64,000 bases of DNA. Origin: Cerrena zonata. Taxonomy: Eukaryota > Basidiomycota > Agaricomycetes > Polyporales > Cerrenaceae. The DNA lies in contig JASBNA010000004.1 of assembly GCA_038087015.1 (NCBI GenBank), positions 1,798,001-1,862,000 of the forward strand, given 5' to 3'. Positions 22,247 to 34,891 of the stretch are shown piece after piece. The position numbers and the translations under genes are program-made. The stretch's first letter is position 1. The number at the start of each line of letters is the position of its first letter. Below the pieces are notes generated by a model that did no database searches, was not told where the DNA came from, and was given only the letters and a program-made list of their open reading frames with translations.

Positions 22247-23509
22247 ATGGAAGGACTGTATCGCAAACAACCCTTCAAGTCTATCTATCTCCTTTACCAA
22301 TCAATAACGACGCCTCTCTTCCGCATTCCTATATGGACCATACTGTCGCTCTTTCGGAGTAATCGTCCAAAGTCAACATGGTCTTTGAAGAAGACGATTT
22401 TGGTGAAGCTTCTCAAACATTACTCTGCTATTGGTGCCAAGTACGTAGTAGTTGCACCTTGGGATATCACATCTCATTCATACCTTCGGTTCTATAGAGT
22501 TGGGGCTCTGCCGTCCTATAACCACCTAGCCATAGCAACGGGAGATAACGTGAAAGGTGTTTGGGTACATCCAACCCCCCATCTTATCCTTGGAGATGTG
22601 AAACAGTGGGCAGAAAATGCACAAGTTGTCTGCGACCTCCGAATTCCTGGTTACTGGTTGGAAAGAAAAGGAGAAAGCAAACCTATTGACGCGAAAGCTG
22701 ACCCTGGAGAAACAGTGTTATATGCCCTTCATGGTGGTGGATACCGTGCACAGTCCGCACACCCATCGGATGGCACATCTCAAATCCCTCTCGGTATTTT
22801 ACAGTCCACCAGCCCGAACGCTATTTCACGTGCATTTACTGTAGAGTATCGGCTCTCTGCCGGTCCTCCTTACCACGAAGCGGCAAACCCTTTCCCTGCA
22901 GCATTGGTTGATGCCATTGCTGGATACAATTATCTGGTTAACGAGGTTGGCTTCAAACCAGAGAACATCATCGTCGAAGGAGATTCCGCCGGTGCAAACC
23001 TCGCCCTTGCCCTTGTTCGCTATCTCATTGAGAACAAAGACAAGTTGCCTCCGTCTCTCGCTGTTCCCAACAGGATGATCCTCAGCTCTCCTTGGTCAGA
23101 CCTTGGTACTTCTGACCAGATCAAGGGCTCATCCATCTATACCAATCTTGCGACCGACTTCATCAATGTCACCAGTGATCGTGCGATCAATAACTTGAAG
23201 CATTTCCTTGGACCCCTTGGGCTCGAAGGAGCTAATCGTAACCGTTACATCTCCCCGGCCTCCACTGCTGCAACTATGGAGAAGGTATCCTTCGAAGGGT
23301 TCCCTAAGACTTTTATCTATGCTGGTGGCGTCGAGATTCTTCGTGATCAAATTCGTACGTTGCGAGATAAGATGGTGGTGGACTTGGGAGAAGATCGGGT
23401 CACGTATCATGAAGCTCCTGATGGGCTTCATGATTTTGTTGTGTTTAGCTGGTTCGAACCGGAGAGGACGGAGACATTGAAGGCGATCACGAGATGGTTG
23501 ACCACTTGA
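22247..23509 (+). CDS. HSL-family alpha/beta hydrolase (esterase/lipase)
   Basis: This is a single open exon of 420 residues. The first 60 residues contain a hydrophobic stretch near WTILSLF that may anchor the protein to a membrane. The hormone-sensitive-lipase signature is complete: the oxyanion loop LHGGGY (about residue 165), the nucleophile elbow EGDSAGAN (about residue 247), an acid in the VEILRDQ region, and the catalytic histidine in DGLHDF near the C-terminus. Such enzymes hydrolyse short-chain or carbonate-like esters. The lack of introns is unusual in this window. Confidence 0.88.
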   Translation: MEGLYRKQPFKSIYLLYQSITTPLFRIPIWTILSLFRSNRPKSTWSLKKTILVKLLKHYSAIGAKYVVVAPWDITSHSYLRFYRVGALPSYNHLAIATGDNVKGVWVHPTPHLILGDVKQWAENAQVVCDLRIPGYWLERKGESKPIDAKADPGETVLYALHGGGYRAQSAHPSDGTSQIPLGILQSTSPNAISRAFTVEYRLSAGPPYHEAANPFPAALVDAIAGYNYLVNEVGFKPENIIVEGDSAGANLALALVRYLIENKDKLPPSLAVPNRMILSSPWSDLGTSDQIKGSSIYTNLATDFINVTSDRAINNLKHFLGPLGLEGANRNRYISPASTAATMEKVSFEGFPKTFIYAGGVEILRDQIRTLRDKMVVDLGEDRVTYHEAPDGLHDFVVFSWFEPERTETLKAITRWLTT

Positions 23510-24073
23510 AGATGGCGTGTGCTTGGTATCTCGTACCTCATTGTTCGCTTGATTCGGGTTCATTCTTATGCCTGCTTTCTTGTATATATACTTGCTTCAG
23601 GAAACGTTTGTCTCGTCCCTCTTGCTCCTCCTCACATCTGTAATCATGTCCTGCGTAAGGTGCGGTCCTTGGTTCATCACGAAGTCGTTGTGAGATAACT
23701 GATTCTTATAAATTAGAACTGCGGAATGCATGTTATGTACAGCGTCAACATAGTTGCCTCGAAACCCTGCTATATATGAACACCGACTTGATGCAATTCA
23801 GGGTCTGGATCAGAGGGTTGGCCCCTAACTTGATCGCCGGTGCTTGTACAATTGAAAGTTTATCATGATACATCGATCCTATAGCCCCTGGAAAAACGAC
23901 CTTCCACGACACCTGTAAATGGGTTCGTCGAGATAATTTCATCGTAGGTCGTTTGCGTACCAACTCGAAACCCTTCCTCACATGAGACCCAATCTCCAAC
24001 ACGACCTGAGTCCGCCGTTCAATCGACATCATATAACCCAAGGTGGGTGTACCCGTAATAGTCAAACCCTGAC
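23510..24073. other. Spacer
   Basis: A 106-codon minus frame (24065-23745) has no recognisable domain. No other structure is seen. Confidence 0.4.
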
Positions 24074-25180
24074 ATGTTCGCGCTTCTAGTGTACTATATA
24101 TTTACAACTGTTGTTGCGATGGTAACATTTTCTCTGACTTTCTCCCCGATCTCGCTCAACAATATGCATTCAATAGCGCTGCTTAGAGTGTCAGCCGTTG
24201 TGTTCTATGTGGTGAAAACTACAATGGACTTCATTAACCTCGTTCGGTCGCTACGGTACGTTCCAGACTTCAATACTTATCCTGGCAACCATGTTGACCG
24301 TATTTCCTCCAAAAGAGACCAGCCTGGTTTCCGGGTCCTTTTCAGCGTGACAGGCATCACTTCGCATTTCCCCGGTCTTGGGCCAGGTCTCAGTATTGGC
24401 TCCGAGCTTCAAATGAGCAACTATAGAGAGTTTGAGAGATTTGGTACCGATGTGATAAATGCTCCTAGTATCGTGTATATTTTGATTCCACTACAGCTCA
24501 AACCTGATTCAGGTGTCGGCACTCCCGTCTGCGGAAATGTGCTATTGCATTGCTGACCCTCTCACTATCAAGGTATGTATCGTTTTCGCTAGAGCTGTAC
24601 ACGGATGCATTCTCGCCCGACAAACAAAATTTCAAGAACATATGGAATACTACGGCCCATTGCGGTATGTGTCCGATCTTCGATAACATTACAATACGCG
24701 TGACCGATAATTCTACTCAGGCCGCAACCATACCCAGACGTACGATGGAAGACACTACTCTTATAATGAAGAATAGCCTAGGTATAGATGTTCTTGTTCC
24801 CATGGCTGTTGGAACAGTTCACTTTCTGCCCAATATGTTCAAGTCCGGAAGACTTTACTTACTTCCTTCTAGCTCACTGGTCGGAGCCTGAACATTTCAA
24901 CCCTTCTCGGCTTTTGGGAGACTGGCCTAAGGATGCCTTTTTCGCATTCGGTAGTGGTATGACATCCTATGTCGGACGCAGGTTTTCAGAGCTAGGGAGT
25001 TTGGCTTTTCTATCTGTGATTGTAATGGGATACAAGATCACTGTCAAGCCCGAACTGGAATTTGCGAATGAGACCTTCGAGGAAAGGAGAGAACGAGTGT
25101 TGAGAAAATTCCAAGGAGTTACCGTCATGTATGTTCTTTCGCTTTTCTGCCGAGATCTCTATGTAATATATCGTGTCTAG
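24074..25180 (+). pseudogene. Degenerate cytochrome P450
   Basis: A P450 N-terminus can be seen: membrane anchor, then LRYVPDF, YPG, and an REFERFGTD stretch. It runs into a frame break near 24530 (an IADPLTIK segment is in another frame). The middle of the protein, including the I-helix and the ExxR motif, is missing. It resumes with PRRTMEDTTLI, SEPEHFNPSRLLGDWPKDAF and the heme-binding loop FGSGMTSYVGRRFSE. In that loop the invariant heme-ligand cysteine is a tyrosine (TAT at 24968-24970; a TGT-to-TAT change would explain it). Loss of the ligand, the missing core and the frame breaks make this a pseudogene. Confidence 0.7.
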
Positions 25181-26395
25181 ACCGGTTAGGATTGCGATAA
25201 CTCTCGCTAAGAGGAGTTAGTCCATTTACTTCCTACACTAGAAATGATCTCCTTGAGCCCATTGCAGTATACTGCGTTTTAACACCGGTGTTCAAATTCT
25301 TCGTAGAATGTACGACACATGCTTCCACTTCTAACATCTTGTGCATTTCCATGTAGCTCACTGCCAACCCTAAGCGTAGTCCTAACCGGAATGTGAGCGG
25401 TCCTTCCGTCTCTGAGTACCAACGAGAACAGCTTTCTCCGTCTTCTCGTAACCATCTATGTACATTCCGAACTCAGCCACCAAATGTCCGACTTGATTGC
25501 ATCTACCACAGGTACTGTATTCACTTTGTGGACCCTCTTAGATGCCTGTATGCGTTATATCGACCATCATCTCGATGTAAATTACTTCCGGAGAATCACT
25601 AGTGCAAGTTTTTCGGGCGCTGCAGGCTTTGAGAAACAATTTACAGGTTCCAGACCGGAACGCTCATCTCAAGATCTCACGTTTGTCTCACGTACTTAGT
25701 ACCTGCCCGCAAGGTCGCGGCTTTCATTTACGAACGCTAACGTTTAATCCATCACTATCATCACTGGTCACGAAAGATTGTGTCCGTTTGTCATCCGCCG
25801 CCGGGGTGCTACCCACTGACTAGCCTACTGTAGCTGACAATCCATCTTTGACTATATGCGCTTCGGAAGCATAATTTGGATTATTCTGCGGAAGTATTCT
25901 TTGCATATAGTCGACTAGTTTCCCGGAAGTACGGACCCCACATTCTCACTGTTACCACGAACCGTCAAAACGAGATTAACACTTTCAAATGGGTAACCGT
26001 AGTTTGACAACAGGGTTGCTTCCAGGGTCTACGGAACGTTTTGAATCACAATGGAAAGAGACATAGTAAGTAAATCCGTTCAACCACCTCGAAAACGATG
26101 CCACAAGATGTCACACTTGAAATCTTTGAGTCACCAGCTCGCTTCTCCTGCAGGCCTCCGGGATATTCTGACCGGAGTTACGTTCTTCCTTAATAGAAGC
26201 TTTCCCCGTCTCTCCCGTACGCATCGTTTGCATCGGGTATGCCAGAGTGGTCACTCGGTGTACAGGACCTCTTGGCGGGACTATATATAAATGCTATAAC
26301 CCCACACTTGCCAGCCTCTTCTGCTTCCACCCTCGCCCATTCATCTTCCGCGTTGCGGTATATGCTGACGGTGCTCAATTCCTGGTTTCGAGGGA
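25181..26395. other. Spacer before the DUF6533 gene
   Basis: Short frames only. No supported gene. Confidence 0.4.
26282..26290 (+). promoter_or_regulatory. TATA box of the DUF6533 gene
   Basis: TATATATAA lies about 106 bp before the ATG at 26396. Confidence 0.5.
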
Positions 26396-28285
26396 ATGGC
26401 TGAGGAGCTCGATTCCGAGAAACTCTTCAATCAGTATCTTACTGTTGTTCGCGATGTGGAATACTCGAGGTTGACCGCTTGTAAGTCTGATGTTGATTCT
26501 GTCAGGGGTCAGGGATAGTTCTGACAAGTTGACTGGTGGTATTTTTGCGCGTACAGTCGCCGTGGCGACCATGGTTATATATGATTATAGTAAGTGCAAC
26601 CCAAACGAGGGTAATCGGAACCGACTAACGAGGATTTAATGCAGTTGTAACATTTGACCGAGAGGTATGTTATTTCCTACCGAGTTGAATGATCGATAAT
26701 GATTGCAGGACGGTATACTGAAATCTCCGTTGTATAGGTTGAATTAATTTGGGTTAGAACCGAGTGTCTTCACAAATCATAGAATCTAAATTATCCTTCC
26801 ACAGAGAAAGCCGTGGTCGATTATTAAAGCCGTTTATTTGTGGGTGAGTCACCATCCTACACTTACCAACTTGAAGTATGAAGCATTCTGAAACATGTTA
26901 TAGCATCGTTACTTCGGTGTTGTATGTGTCATGTAAGTTGACTTTCTTACATAGCCCTGAATAGCTTGGCTTAACATCATCTAGACTTCAGGTTATAGGT
27001 TAGTACAGACGCTGCTCACTTGTGGTAAGCTTGAAATTCATAAATGGCCTTGACTTTTACAGCCCTTACGTATAATAATCTCGATGATCGTGTTAGTCCG
27101 TTGTTGTTTCTGACTATTTACCTTGAATGCTGACTGCCTCATAGTTGTAGGTTGCTTTCCTTTAGGCACTACGTATGCCTCACTGACTCCTGGACTGTGT
27201 TTGTCGTTTAGTTGTAAGTACTCACAATTCTGCGCTTTGTGTATCTCATAATTCTCGCTTTCCTTTAGGTAACTTTTGGATTCATTGGGAAACATGGGGC
27301 TATTCTGCCCTCGTATATTCCTCAGAATGTAAGCCCGATATTCACCCCAATGTTTATGCTCTAATTATGATAAAGTGGTGCTCGTACTGTGGATATGGGT
27401 AATATGCAACAGAAGCAAGATAATACTCATCACATTGCTCTCCTTATTCTCCGCTGAGGTAGCCGGAACAACTGCTATCCTCGTCCTCTCGTTCAAACAT
27501 ACTTCTAGTGCGTTATTCAATATGCACTCGAGTTTAGTGTACTTGTCTCACATCAGGATTCAGGTTCTCCTCATCTTGTTCCTGGTTTAACATACTGCTT
27601 TGCCCAAGGAACTTCCTCTTCGTTCAGGTTCCTCTGGATTCCGATATTAGCCTTCGATACCGCTCTCCTGTCTATCTTCTTATATCATGGATACAAGACG
27701 CGAGAAAACAGACGCATGGGTTCTAGTTCTATGCATATGATTTATCAACACTCTTTGCTGAACTTTCTCGCGTGAGTATAGACATTTACAAATGCCATTG
27801 CATATCGCATCTCATGCGGCCTCTTTTAGGATATTTGCTTCTTATTTAGCGTGTGCCCTAATGTGGATAGCTGCCGAAGTTAGTCTATTAAGCTCTTTCA
27901 CAAACGGCGATTTAAGTTCTAATTTTCTTTACAGCCCGGACTGGCACAAGTTCCTGTCGGCTTTGCCATTGCGTTCTCAGTTACCAATTGCACACGACTC
28001 CTAATCAATATCCGGCGGGCGTATTACATCGGTCCCAGCCGCATGCGTTTGCATGACACTTCTGGCATGGTTGTCCACTCGACTGATCTCGGTACGCTCC
28101 AATCAGTCACCACATTAGCGAGCCTAAGATGGGCACATGGAGAAAATTCGACGATTGGATCCATCCACACCGATATCATTCTGGATGAAGACGCCTCCGA
28201 GACACATTATGCCAACTCGATGGAAGGGCCGTTGGATTCACAATACGAACTCAAGACGCTAAAGTCCGGTACTCTTGACCCATAA
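26396..28285 (+). CDS. DUF6533-type multi-pass membrane protein
   Basis: The start MAEELDSEKLFNQYLTVVRD leads into AVATMVIYDYIVTFDREVELIW, with RKPWSIIKAVYLWHRYFGVV next. This is the N-terminal pattern of the basidiomycete DUF6533 family. Later exons give IWVICNRSKIILITLLSLF, an AEVAGTTAILVL helix, RFLWIPILAFDTALLSIFLY and SYLACALMWIA, then VTNCTRLLINIRRAYY. A hydrophilic tail ends KSGTLDP at the stop 28283-28285. Seven membrane segments are typical. The family is expanded in mushrooms and has no established function, with receptor-like roles only suspected. At least eight small exons are needed. The borders between 26930 and 27380 are uncertain and a broken exon there cannot be excluded. Confidence 0.68.
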
Positions 28286-29239
28286 GACTCATTGGGACAT
28301 TGGTGTACACAGCGACTGCGTCCCACACTGTCCATAGTATGAAACACGCACATCAGGTGCATTTCGGACATTTATAGGAATCGCTATAACACATCGTGAA
28401 GCCGCAAGAATCCACTGTGCTGAGAGCAGGTGTGAAAGCATCTACAAATCCGTTTCCGGATAGGGCGTCGCCGTGTTCCAACTTCTGATCCACCGGTATT
28501 GACGCTGATTCTTACTCAGTTTCTGCTGCAATGCGGAATACACGAGGACGAGGAGCATAAATTGAAAGGCTAACTCGTTCCGGGTTTCTTCGCTACTCCT
28601 CTCCACAAATGCTCAACGTTGGGGAGTTCATGTTCGCGTCCCGAGGAGAAGGTGCAGGGAGGTGCTGAGGTGACCACGCAGAGAGATCAGCGTGACACCA
28701 GTGCGGACCTGAGTGCGGTGATCCGTTGCATTCAAGAAGGTTCCGAGGAATAGCTCTATCCACTTGCCAAGCATGGACGCTCTTCTGTCACAGCTTTAAG
28801 AGCGTAAGATACACCTACATGAACGCCAAAACTTTTTTCGGACTGTCCTGTCACTCGTTAGACATTTAGCATGGTTTTGGATATGCTTCTGTTACCTATT
28901 TACAAAGTTTTTTCGGACTTTTGGAGGTGTTGTGTAGAGTGGAACGCGTTCTTATCTTGCATGTATCATGATTGCGGAAGATAGCACACCCTCGGCTCAA
29001 GGAGAGTAATGATGGAATCCGCGTAAATATTCCGGTTTGGAAACATATATTGTGTTTTGTAACTGTGAGAAGTGTGAAGGGTCAAAAGGAGGCCGGGCAA
29101 AGATAAAGAGGTTGCTTCCGTACCACGAGGATTGGGCTTGCGCCATAGGCCGCTCGAACCTTTCTCTCCTTTTCTCTCTCCTTTCACGAACACGCACGGC
29201 AACGTCGGGCACAGCGGCGACGACAGCAACCATACGACG
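28286..29239. other. Spacer upstream of the ABC transporter
   Basis: No gene is seen. Two copies of TTTTTTCGGACT occur, near 28832 and 28909. The last 200 bp are probably the 5' leader of the transporter gene. Confidence 0.4.
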
Positions 29240-32200
29240 ATGACCATGGCCTTAACCATGGCTCTACCAGCCGTCACAACAACCATTCTACCCTTCTTCA
29301 TCCTCAGAGTTGTATCTCCTGCACTTGTATTACTCTCGACCTTGCTGATCATTCCAGCTCGTCCTTCTCCTCCCCAATCCCCATCTCCCATAACGTCTGT
29401 CGTTGTCGCTACTCGCACTCCCCGTCGCGCTGTTATCCTTGCTTTGCTTTCTCTTTTGTCTCTCACCTACCTTTCCGATGGTATTGTTTTTATCGTTTTT
29501 GTTGTTTTCCACAAATCGTGGCCCAGTCTCACTGGGACCGAAATCGGTGCTCTCGAAGGTGTCATCGCGTTTGCTGGTTTGGCAGCGTTGGGAACCTGGA
29601 AGGACGTCCACGGTGTCGATGTCTGGAATTCTAAAAGACTCAAGTTGGGTCTCGGTGGATCTTTGGTGCTCGATATCGCACTAGTTGTGTTATACGGTCT
29701 GACTTTCCAAAGTGAGTTCCTTATTCTTCATGATTGAATTCTGTTGACGACTGTTCGTGTGACCAGATCCCTTGTCTATCAGCTGGCTGTTGTACCTGGC
29801 CGTTCTCGCATTCCGAGTTCTTCTCCTTGTACCCCTTCTATTTGCTATCACACACCCACATGTCGCATACCTTGCTGCTGAATCAGAGGATGCAGAGAAT
29901 GCAACAGACTCGAGCCTTCTCCTTCCGTCCTCAGAAGGTGCAGCAACTTCAGCTGGACTTTCGACTCATACCGCCGAGGCCAGCAAGTATGGTACATTCC
30001 GTCATTCGCGTTCTTTGTTCCCTTCCGCCTCGAGTCCTACAACTCGCACTCCAACACCAGCACCTTCCGCTTCCAGGGTCCCCCAGCCCAAGGTGAGTTT
30101 TAGAGTTGCTGACTGACGTATGTGGTGACTAATTTACACCATCGTAGCGCAAGGCAGTGCCGGAAGACCCCAAGGACGAAGTCAACCCTGATCCGTCCTG
30201 GAGTGAACTGTACGGACGTTTGAAAAGAATTACTCCTTACCTATGGCCATCAAAAAGTCGCGGTTTGCAATTCCTTGCCGTCAGTTTTTCTTGACATTTG
30301 ACGTCATTTGTGTTGAAATCACCTGACTTTTGTTACTATAGTTCCTATGTGTCTTGCTTGTCGTTGTCGGACGTGTTGTCAATGTCCTCACGCCTGTTAG
30401 TTTGGCAAGGGTTGTACAGATATTCGAACAAGGCACCAAAACCTCCCCATGGCCATACCTCCTCGGGTATGTTGGCCTACGATTCCTCCAAGGCACTGGT
30501 GGACTGGCTGCCCTTCGTGATGTACGTCAGGAGCCTCATTTTATGTGTTTTGGAAACTTACAGGATGGTGTTTAGCTTCTTTGGATTCCCGTCATGCAAT
30601 ATTCCGATCGAGGTAAGCTTCAGTGGTACTGATATAATGTCCATAGCTAATGTTCTTTACAGAAATGTCTCAGCTCTCGTTCACGCATCTTCTTCATCTT
30701 TCCTTCGCTTTCCACACCCGACGCAAGACAGGCGAAATCCTACGAATTTTGGATCGAGGTGCTGCAATCAATCAGACCTTGGAAATCATCCTATTCAACA
30801 TCATCCCGACTTTCTTCGATATTATCATCGCATTGATCATGTTTTCCATTTACTTTGAATGGGTTCTATCTTTCGTCATTTTCATTGTAATGTTTGCGTA
30901 CAGTGAGTACCTTCGCGGTCATGCGCGCAACATTGGCTAAATATCTGCTCTTTTACAGTCGCTTCTAGTGTCATTTTGACCCGATGGCGCACAAAGATAC
31001 GCAGACAGATGAACGAACGTGATATTGTACGTTATTCAACATGTTCCTTGAACTCTTTGCGATGATTTACATCCATTTAACAGGTCACGCGAGGCATTCA
31101 CACTGATTGTTTACTCAACTATGAAACTGTGAAATACTTTGGTGGTGAAGAACATGAGTTAGGTCGTTACCGTGATTCAATCAACCAATATCAGACTTTG
31201 GAATACCGAGTCATGGCTGCCCTCAACTTGCTTAACCTGGTCCAAAACTTCATCATCGTATGTTTTCGTCATTATTATCACTCGACGCACGTGTTAAATT
31301 TCCATCATCTTTAGACTCTTGGTCTTCTGGTCGGATCTATGCTTGTCGGATACCGTGTTTCTACTGGCGAGGCTGAGGCCTATGATTTCGTGTGGTTCAT
31401 TACCTATTTGGCTCAAGTGAGGCGTTTCTGTCTTCATAATTCATATTATGTCTAACATGCGATATACCAGCTCTATGGCCCTCTCAACATGTTGGGTTAC
31501 ATCTATCGCTCTGTCAATCAATCGCTCGTCGATACCGAGAAACTTCTGAAGCTTCTCAACGAGCCCACGGAAATTAATGACAGGCCAGGAGCGCCTGATC
31601 TCATCGTCGAGGACGGCGAAATCGAATTCGGTAAGTTGGAATCTTCCTAACCGAGCGTATCCAAATTTACGTTGCTATTTCTAGACAACGTCAACTTCTC
31701 CTACGATGGTCGCAATACTGCGCTCAAGGGTGTTTCCTTCCGTGTTCCTAAGCATTCATCAGTTGCCCTGGTTGGTGAATCCGGTTCTGGAAAGTCGACC
31801 ATTCTCCGTCTGCTGTACAGGTTCTACGACCTCAAGGAAGGCGAGGGACGTATTTTGATTGACGGCAAAGATATTCGGGATGTCACTCAAGCTTCGCTCC
31901 GTAAAGCCATTGGTGTGGTACCTCAAGATCCGGTTCTCTTCAACCACAGTATTGCCTACAACATTGGGTACGTAACAAAAACTCTCCTCAGCTTAACAAT
32001 AAGCTTGACCTAACCATATTTGTCTATATAGATACGGCAAGTTCGGTGCCTCGAGAGACGAGATCGAAGCCGCCGCTGGGGCCGCCCAACTCCACGACAG
32101 GATTATGAGTTTCCCTGATGGCTACGAGACCAAGGTCGGCGAGCGTGGTATACGTCTGAGCGGCGGCGAGAAACAACGTGTAGCAATTGCTCGTACTATG

Positions 32201-33420
32201 CTGAAGAACCCACCTATCCTGTTGCTGGACGAGGCTACGAGGTAGGTTTGCTTCCAGCGGTTTACAGCGGAGCGCCGCTAAACACTTGACTTACAGCGCG
32301 CTCGATACGTCTACTGAGAAGGACATCCAGAAGGCGCTCCTGCATTTGCAAGAAGGCCGGTCGTCTCTTTCCATTGCCCATCGTCTTTCCGTGAGTGTTT
32401 CTCGAATTCTGTACCCCCTTACTTCCATTCACTGACGAGATACATCTAGACCATTGCAACCGCTGATCTGTACGTATCCCCATTGTCGTATCGCTGTCAT
32501 GCCGTTGTCTAATTTGCCTTTTTAGAATCATCGTCCTCAAAGATGGTCAAATCGTCGAACAAGGTACACACAGCGAGCTGCTTGCACTCGATGGAATGTT
32601 TGCTTCGATGTGGGCAGATCAGGTCTCATCCTCAGATGGTGCATCCTCCCACAAGAAGGATATCACTGGATATAGTATGAACGAGGAACACACCAAGACT
32701 GAACAAGACACAGCTGAATTCGCGCCATTGGAAAACGCACAGGTGACGACTGGTGCCGCGGAATCCACCGATGCCGATGGTCAGCAAGCTGAAGAAATAA
32801 CGATTGAGCCCACGGCAGAAGTCTCCGAAGCTGCGCCCAATGCGCCTGCCGAAGAAACTGAAAGTGCGGCACCGGTTGCGTTCCCTTCCTCAGACAGCGG
32901 GCCGGAGATAGCTACTGCTACTGTATTCCCTGCTTCGACTTCCACCCCAATCTCCTTCCCTGTATCTGATAGTCCTCGTCCGGCACCTATCGCGTTCCCT
33001 GGTTCTGTTGATGACACAGCGTCTCAGCACGCTCCTTCCCTGGCAGACCGTGCGACGAGCCCAGGCGTGACGTTCCAGAATGTGGCCACACCGCCTCGAA
33101 CCGGAACACCTGACGTTGAGCAAGATGGAAAGAGGAGACGAACGCTATCGACCCAAGGAATGCAGAGACTCGCGAGAAGAATTTCTCTCTCCGGTCGTCG
33201 TCAGGGCTCAACTTCAAATATCTTGACAAGTGCTATCCAGGGCTTGAAGCGTGAGGGTACATCGACTTCTAAGGACACTGACAGCGCCAAGGGTTCTGAC
33301 AGTATTCGGGCCTCGACTGATGCGCCCAGAGACAGCCCTGCCGGGAGCCTGCAAGGAGACGTAACAAAGTCACCTAAGCTGAAGAAAAAGGAAAAGAAGC
33401 GCAAGAGCACAATTGGCTGA
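29240..33420 (+). CDS. ABCB half-transporter, Hmt1/ABCB6-like, with extra N-terminal membrane domain and long C-terminal tail
   Basis: About 15 exons encode over 1,000 residues. An N-terminal domain with roughly five hydrophobic segments (TMD0) precedes a linker, then the six-helix ABC membrane domain ([55 protein letters not shown]). The nucleotide-binding domain is complete: Walker [11 protein letters not shown]-loop VVPQDPVLF, signature LSGGEKQR, Walker [11 protein letters not shown]-loop SIAHRLST. TMD0 plus these motifs matches the heavy-metal-tolerance/ABCB6 branch, which exports glutathione or phytochelatin conjugates or porphyrins, often at the vacuole. After the domain ends ([15 protein letters not shown]) there is a tail of about 260 disordered residues with four FPxS motifs, a basic serine-rich stretch and a lysine-rich end. 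The ATG at 29240 is preferred over upstream in-frame codons. Confidence 0.88.
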
Positions 33421-34046
33421 TTGCTTGTTTCTTCTGACGAATTGTGACGACTTTTATGAACGATTTTTGTATTGTAGTAATGTGTGCGGACGAGCATCGG
33501 TGCTTTCTCTACACCTAGTCCAATTCAGACCACATCATTCCGTTTTTCCCATCCTCTGACTTCCATTTTCCATTCCATTCCCCTGTTTTGGTTCTGGCAT
33601 TTTCACAATTTCACAAGTTGATTTCATCTTCCTGTACTGTGCATATGTGTTCTGTGTTGCAATATACCTCGTAGACTGGATGGTTGGCAAGGCTGCTGTT
33701 GGGAACTGCCATAAGGAATGATCTTTTGGATTGCGGGAGATGACTACGTCGCGGGATTGCTGCACCAGAGCTGGCCCCAGAGCGGGGGATCGAAACACCG
33801 CTCGAATAAGGGCTCAATCAAGGCCATGGCAGTTCTAATGCCGCTTGTCTAGCGCCTCTTCTCGGCGAGAATTCAAGGTTCAAGTTCCGGTAGCGGGGTC
33901 CGAAAAAGGGTATAAGAACTGGACCCTCCGAGCTTTTCCTGCTTCCCATCTTTCCTCCGTCCCTCTCGCAAGGCTCTCCGGTTCCGGGTTTTGTGTTTCC
34001 AAGTTTCAAGTTATCAAGTTCCCAGTCTCGGTTCTGCTGTATCATT
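33421..34046. other. Spacer between ABC transporter and RRM gene 1
   Basis: No gene is seen. The region from about 33930 is pyrimidine-rich and is probably the promoter and leader of the RRM gene. Confidence 0.45.
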
Positions 34047-34891
34047 ATGTCTACCAAAGTTTACGTTGGGTCAGTTTGCGTCGCTGTCGTATCCCGCTAT
34101 ATGCGGGTGCCCCTATTTCCCTGGAAGGTTTCCGTGACTGATAGAGATATTGTTTGCTGCATGTAGAAATTTGAGTTGGAATACAACGGATGACTCTCTC
34201 CGCAATGTCAGTTTTGATTCCCACCGCGGCGACTGTAGTGGTCGTCGTGTCTGTTTTATCTGTCTCGTTGTCTGATGTGTTTTGTGTTCTCGTGCTGTGC
34301 ACTTTTAGGCTTTCGCGGATTTCGGCCAGATTCTCGATGTACGCTACTCGTTCATTTTTTCCTTGAGCCCTGTTCGCAATGTTCTCGCAAAAAGACCAAA
34401 GCGTTCGAGTTCGGCTAATAATGAGCAATTGTCCTGATTTATTTTTCCGGCTTTCTAGTCGATCGTGATGCGCGATCGCGATACTGGTCGCTCTCGTGGC
34501 TTCGGTTTCGTCACCTATTCTTCCGGCCAAGAGGCTCAGGCTGCCATCTCTGGTCTCAACGACCAAGAGCTCGATGGCCGTCGTGTCAAAGTTAACCTCG
34601 CTAACGCCCGTGGACAGGGTGGTGCCGGTGGAGGTATGTCGCGTGCTTTGGCTTAAGTAATAAGCAATGTTATGTTGAGTGCTAAACCCAGGTTATCAAG
34701 GTGGAGGAGGCTACGGCGGTCAAAGCGGTGGTGGCTTCCAAGGTGGAGGAAGTGGTGGAGGCTACCAAGGTGGAGGAGGAGGCTACGGTGGCTACTCTCA
34801 AGGTGGCTACGGTGGCGGCCAGGGTGGCTATGGCGGAGGCCAAGGTGGTTATGGTGGTGGCCAAGGCGGCTACGGTGGAGGAGGATACTAA
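34047..34891 (+). CDS. Glycine-rich RRM RNA-binding protein 1
   Basis: Five exons encode about 150 residues. A single RRM spans residues 1-80: RNP2 is KVYVGNLSW and RNP1 is RGFGFVTY. A Gly/Tyr/Gln-rich tail contains near-perfect GGYGGGQ repeats (nt 34803-34888). The family (plant GRP and animal CIRBP/RBM3-like) binds single-stranded RNA, and the tail can drive condensate formation. The introns split the RRM after YVG, before AFADFG and after ILD. The GRSRGFGFVTY exon is the best conserved with paralog 2. The introns are longer than the window's norm. Confidence 0.88.
34803..34888 (+). repeat. Tandem 21-nt repeat coding GGYGGGQ
   Basis: At least three near-identical 21-nt units in the RRM gene 1 tail encode GGYGGGQ. 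Third-base differences between units show they are not very recent copies. Confidence 0.6.

Noticed and set aside
23745..24065. 106-codon minus frame before the P450 relic
   Set aside because: Not recognised, and no splice partners seen.
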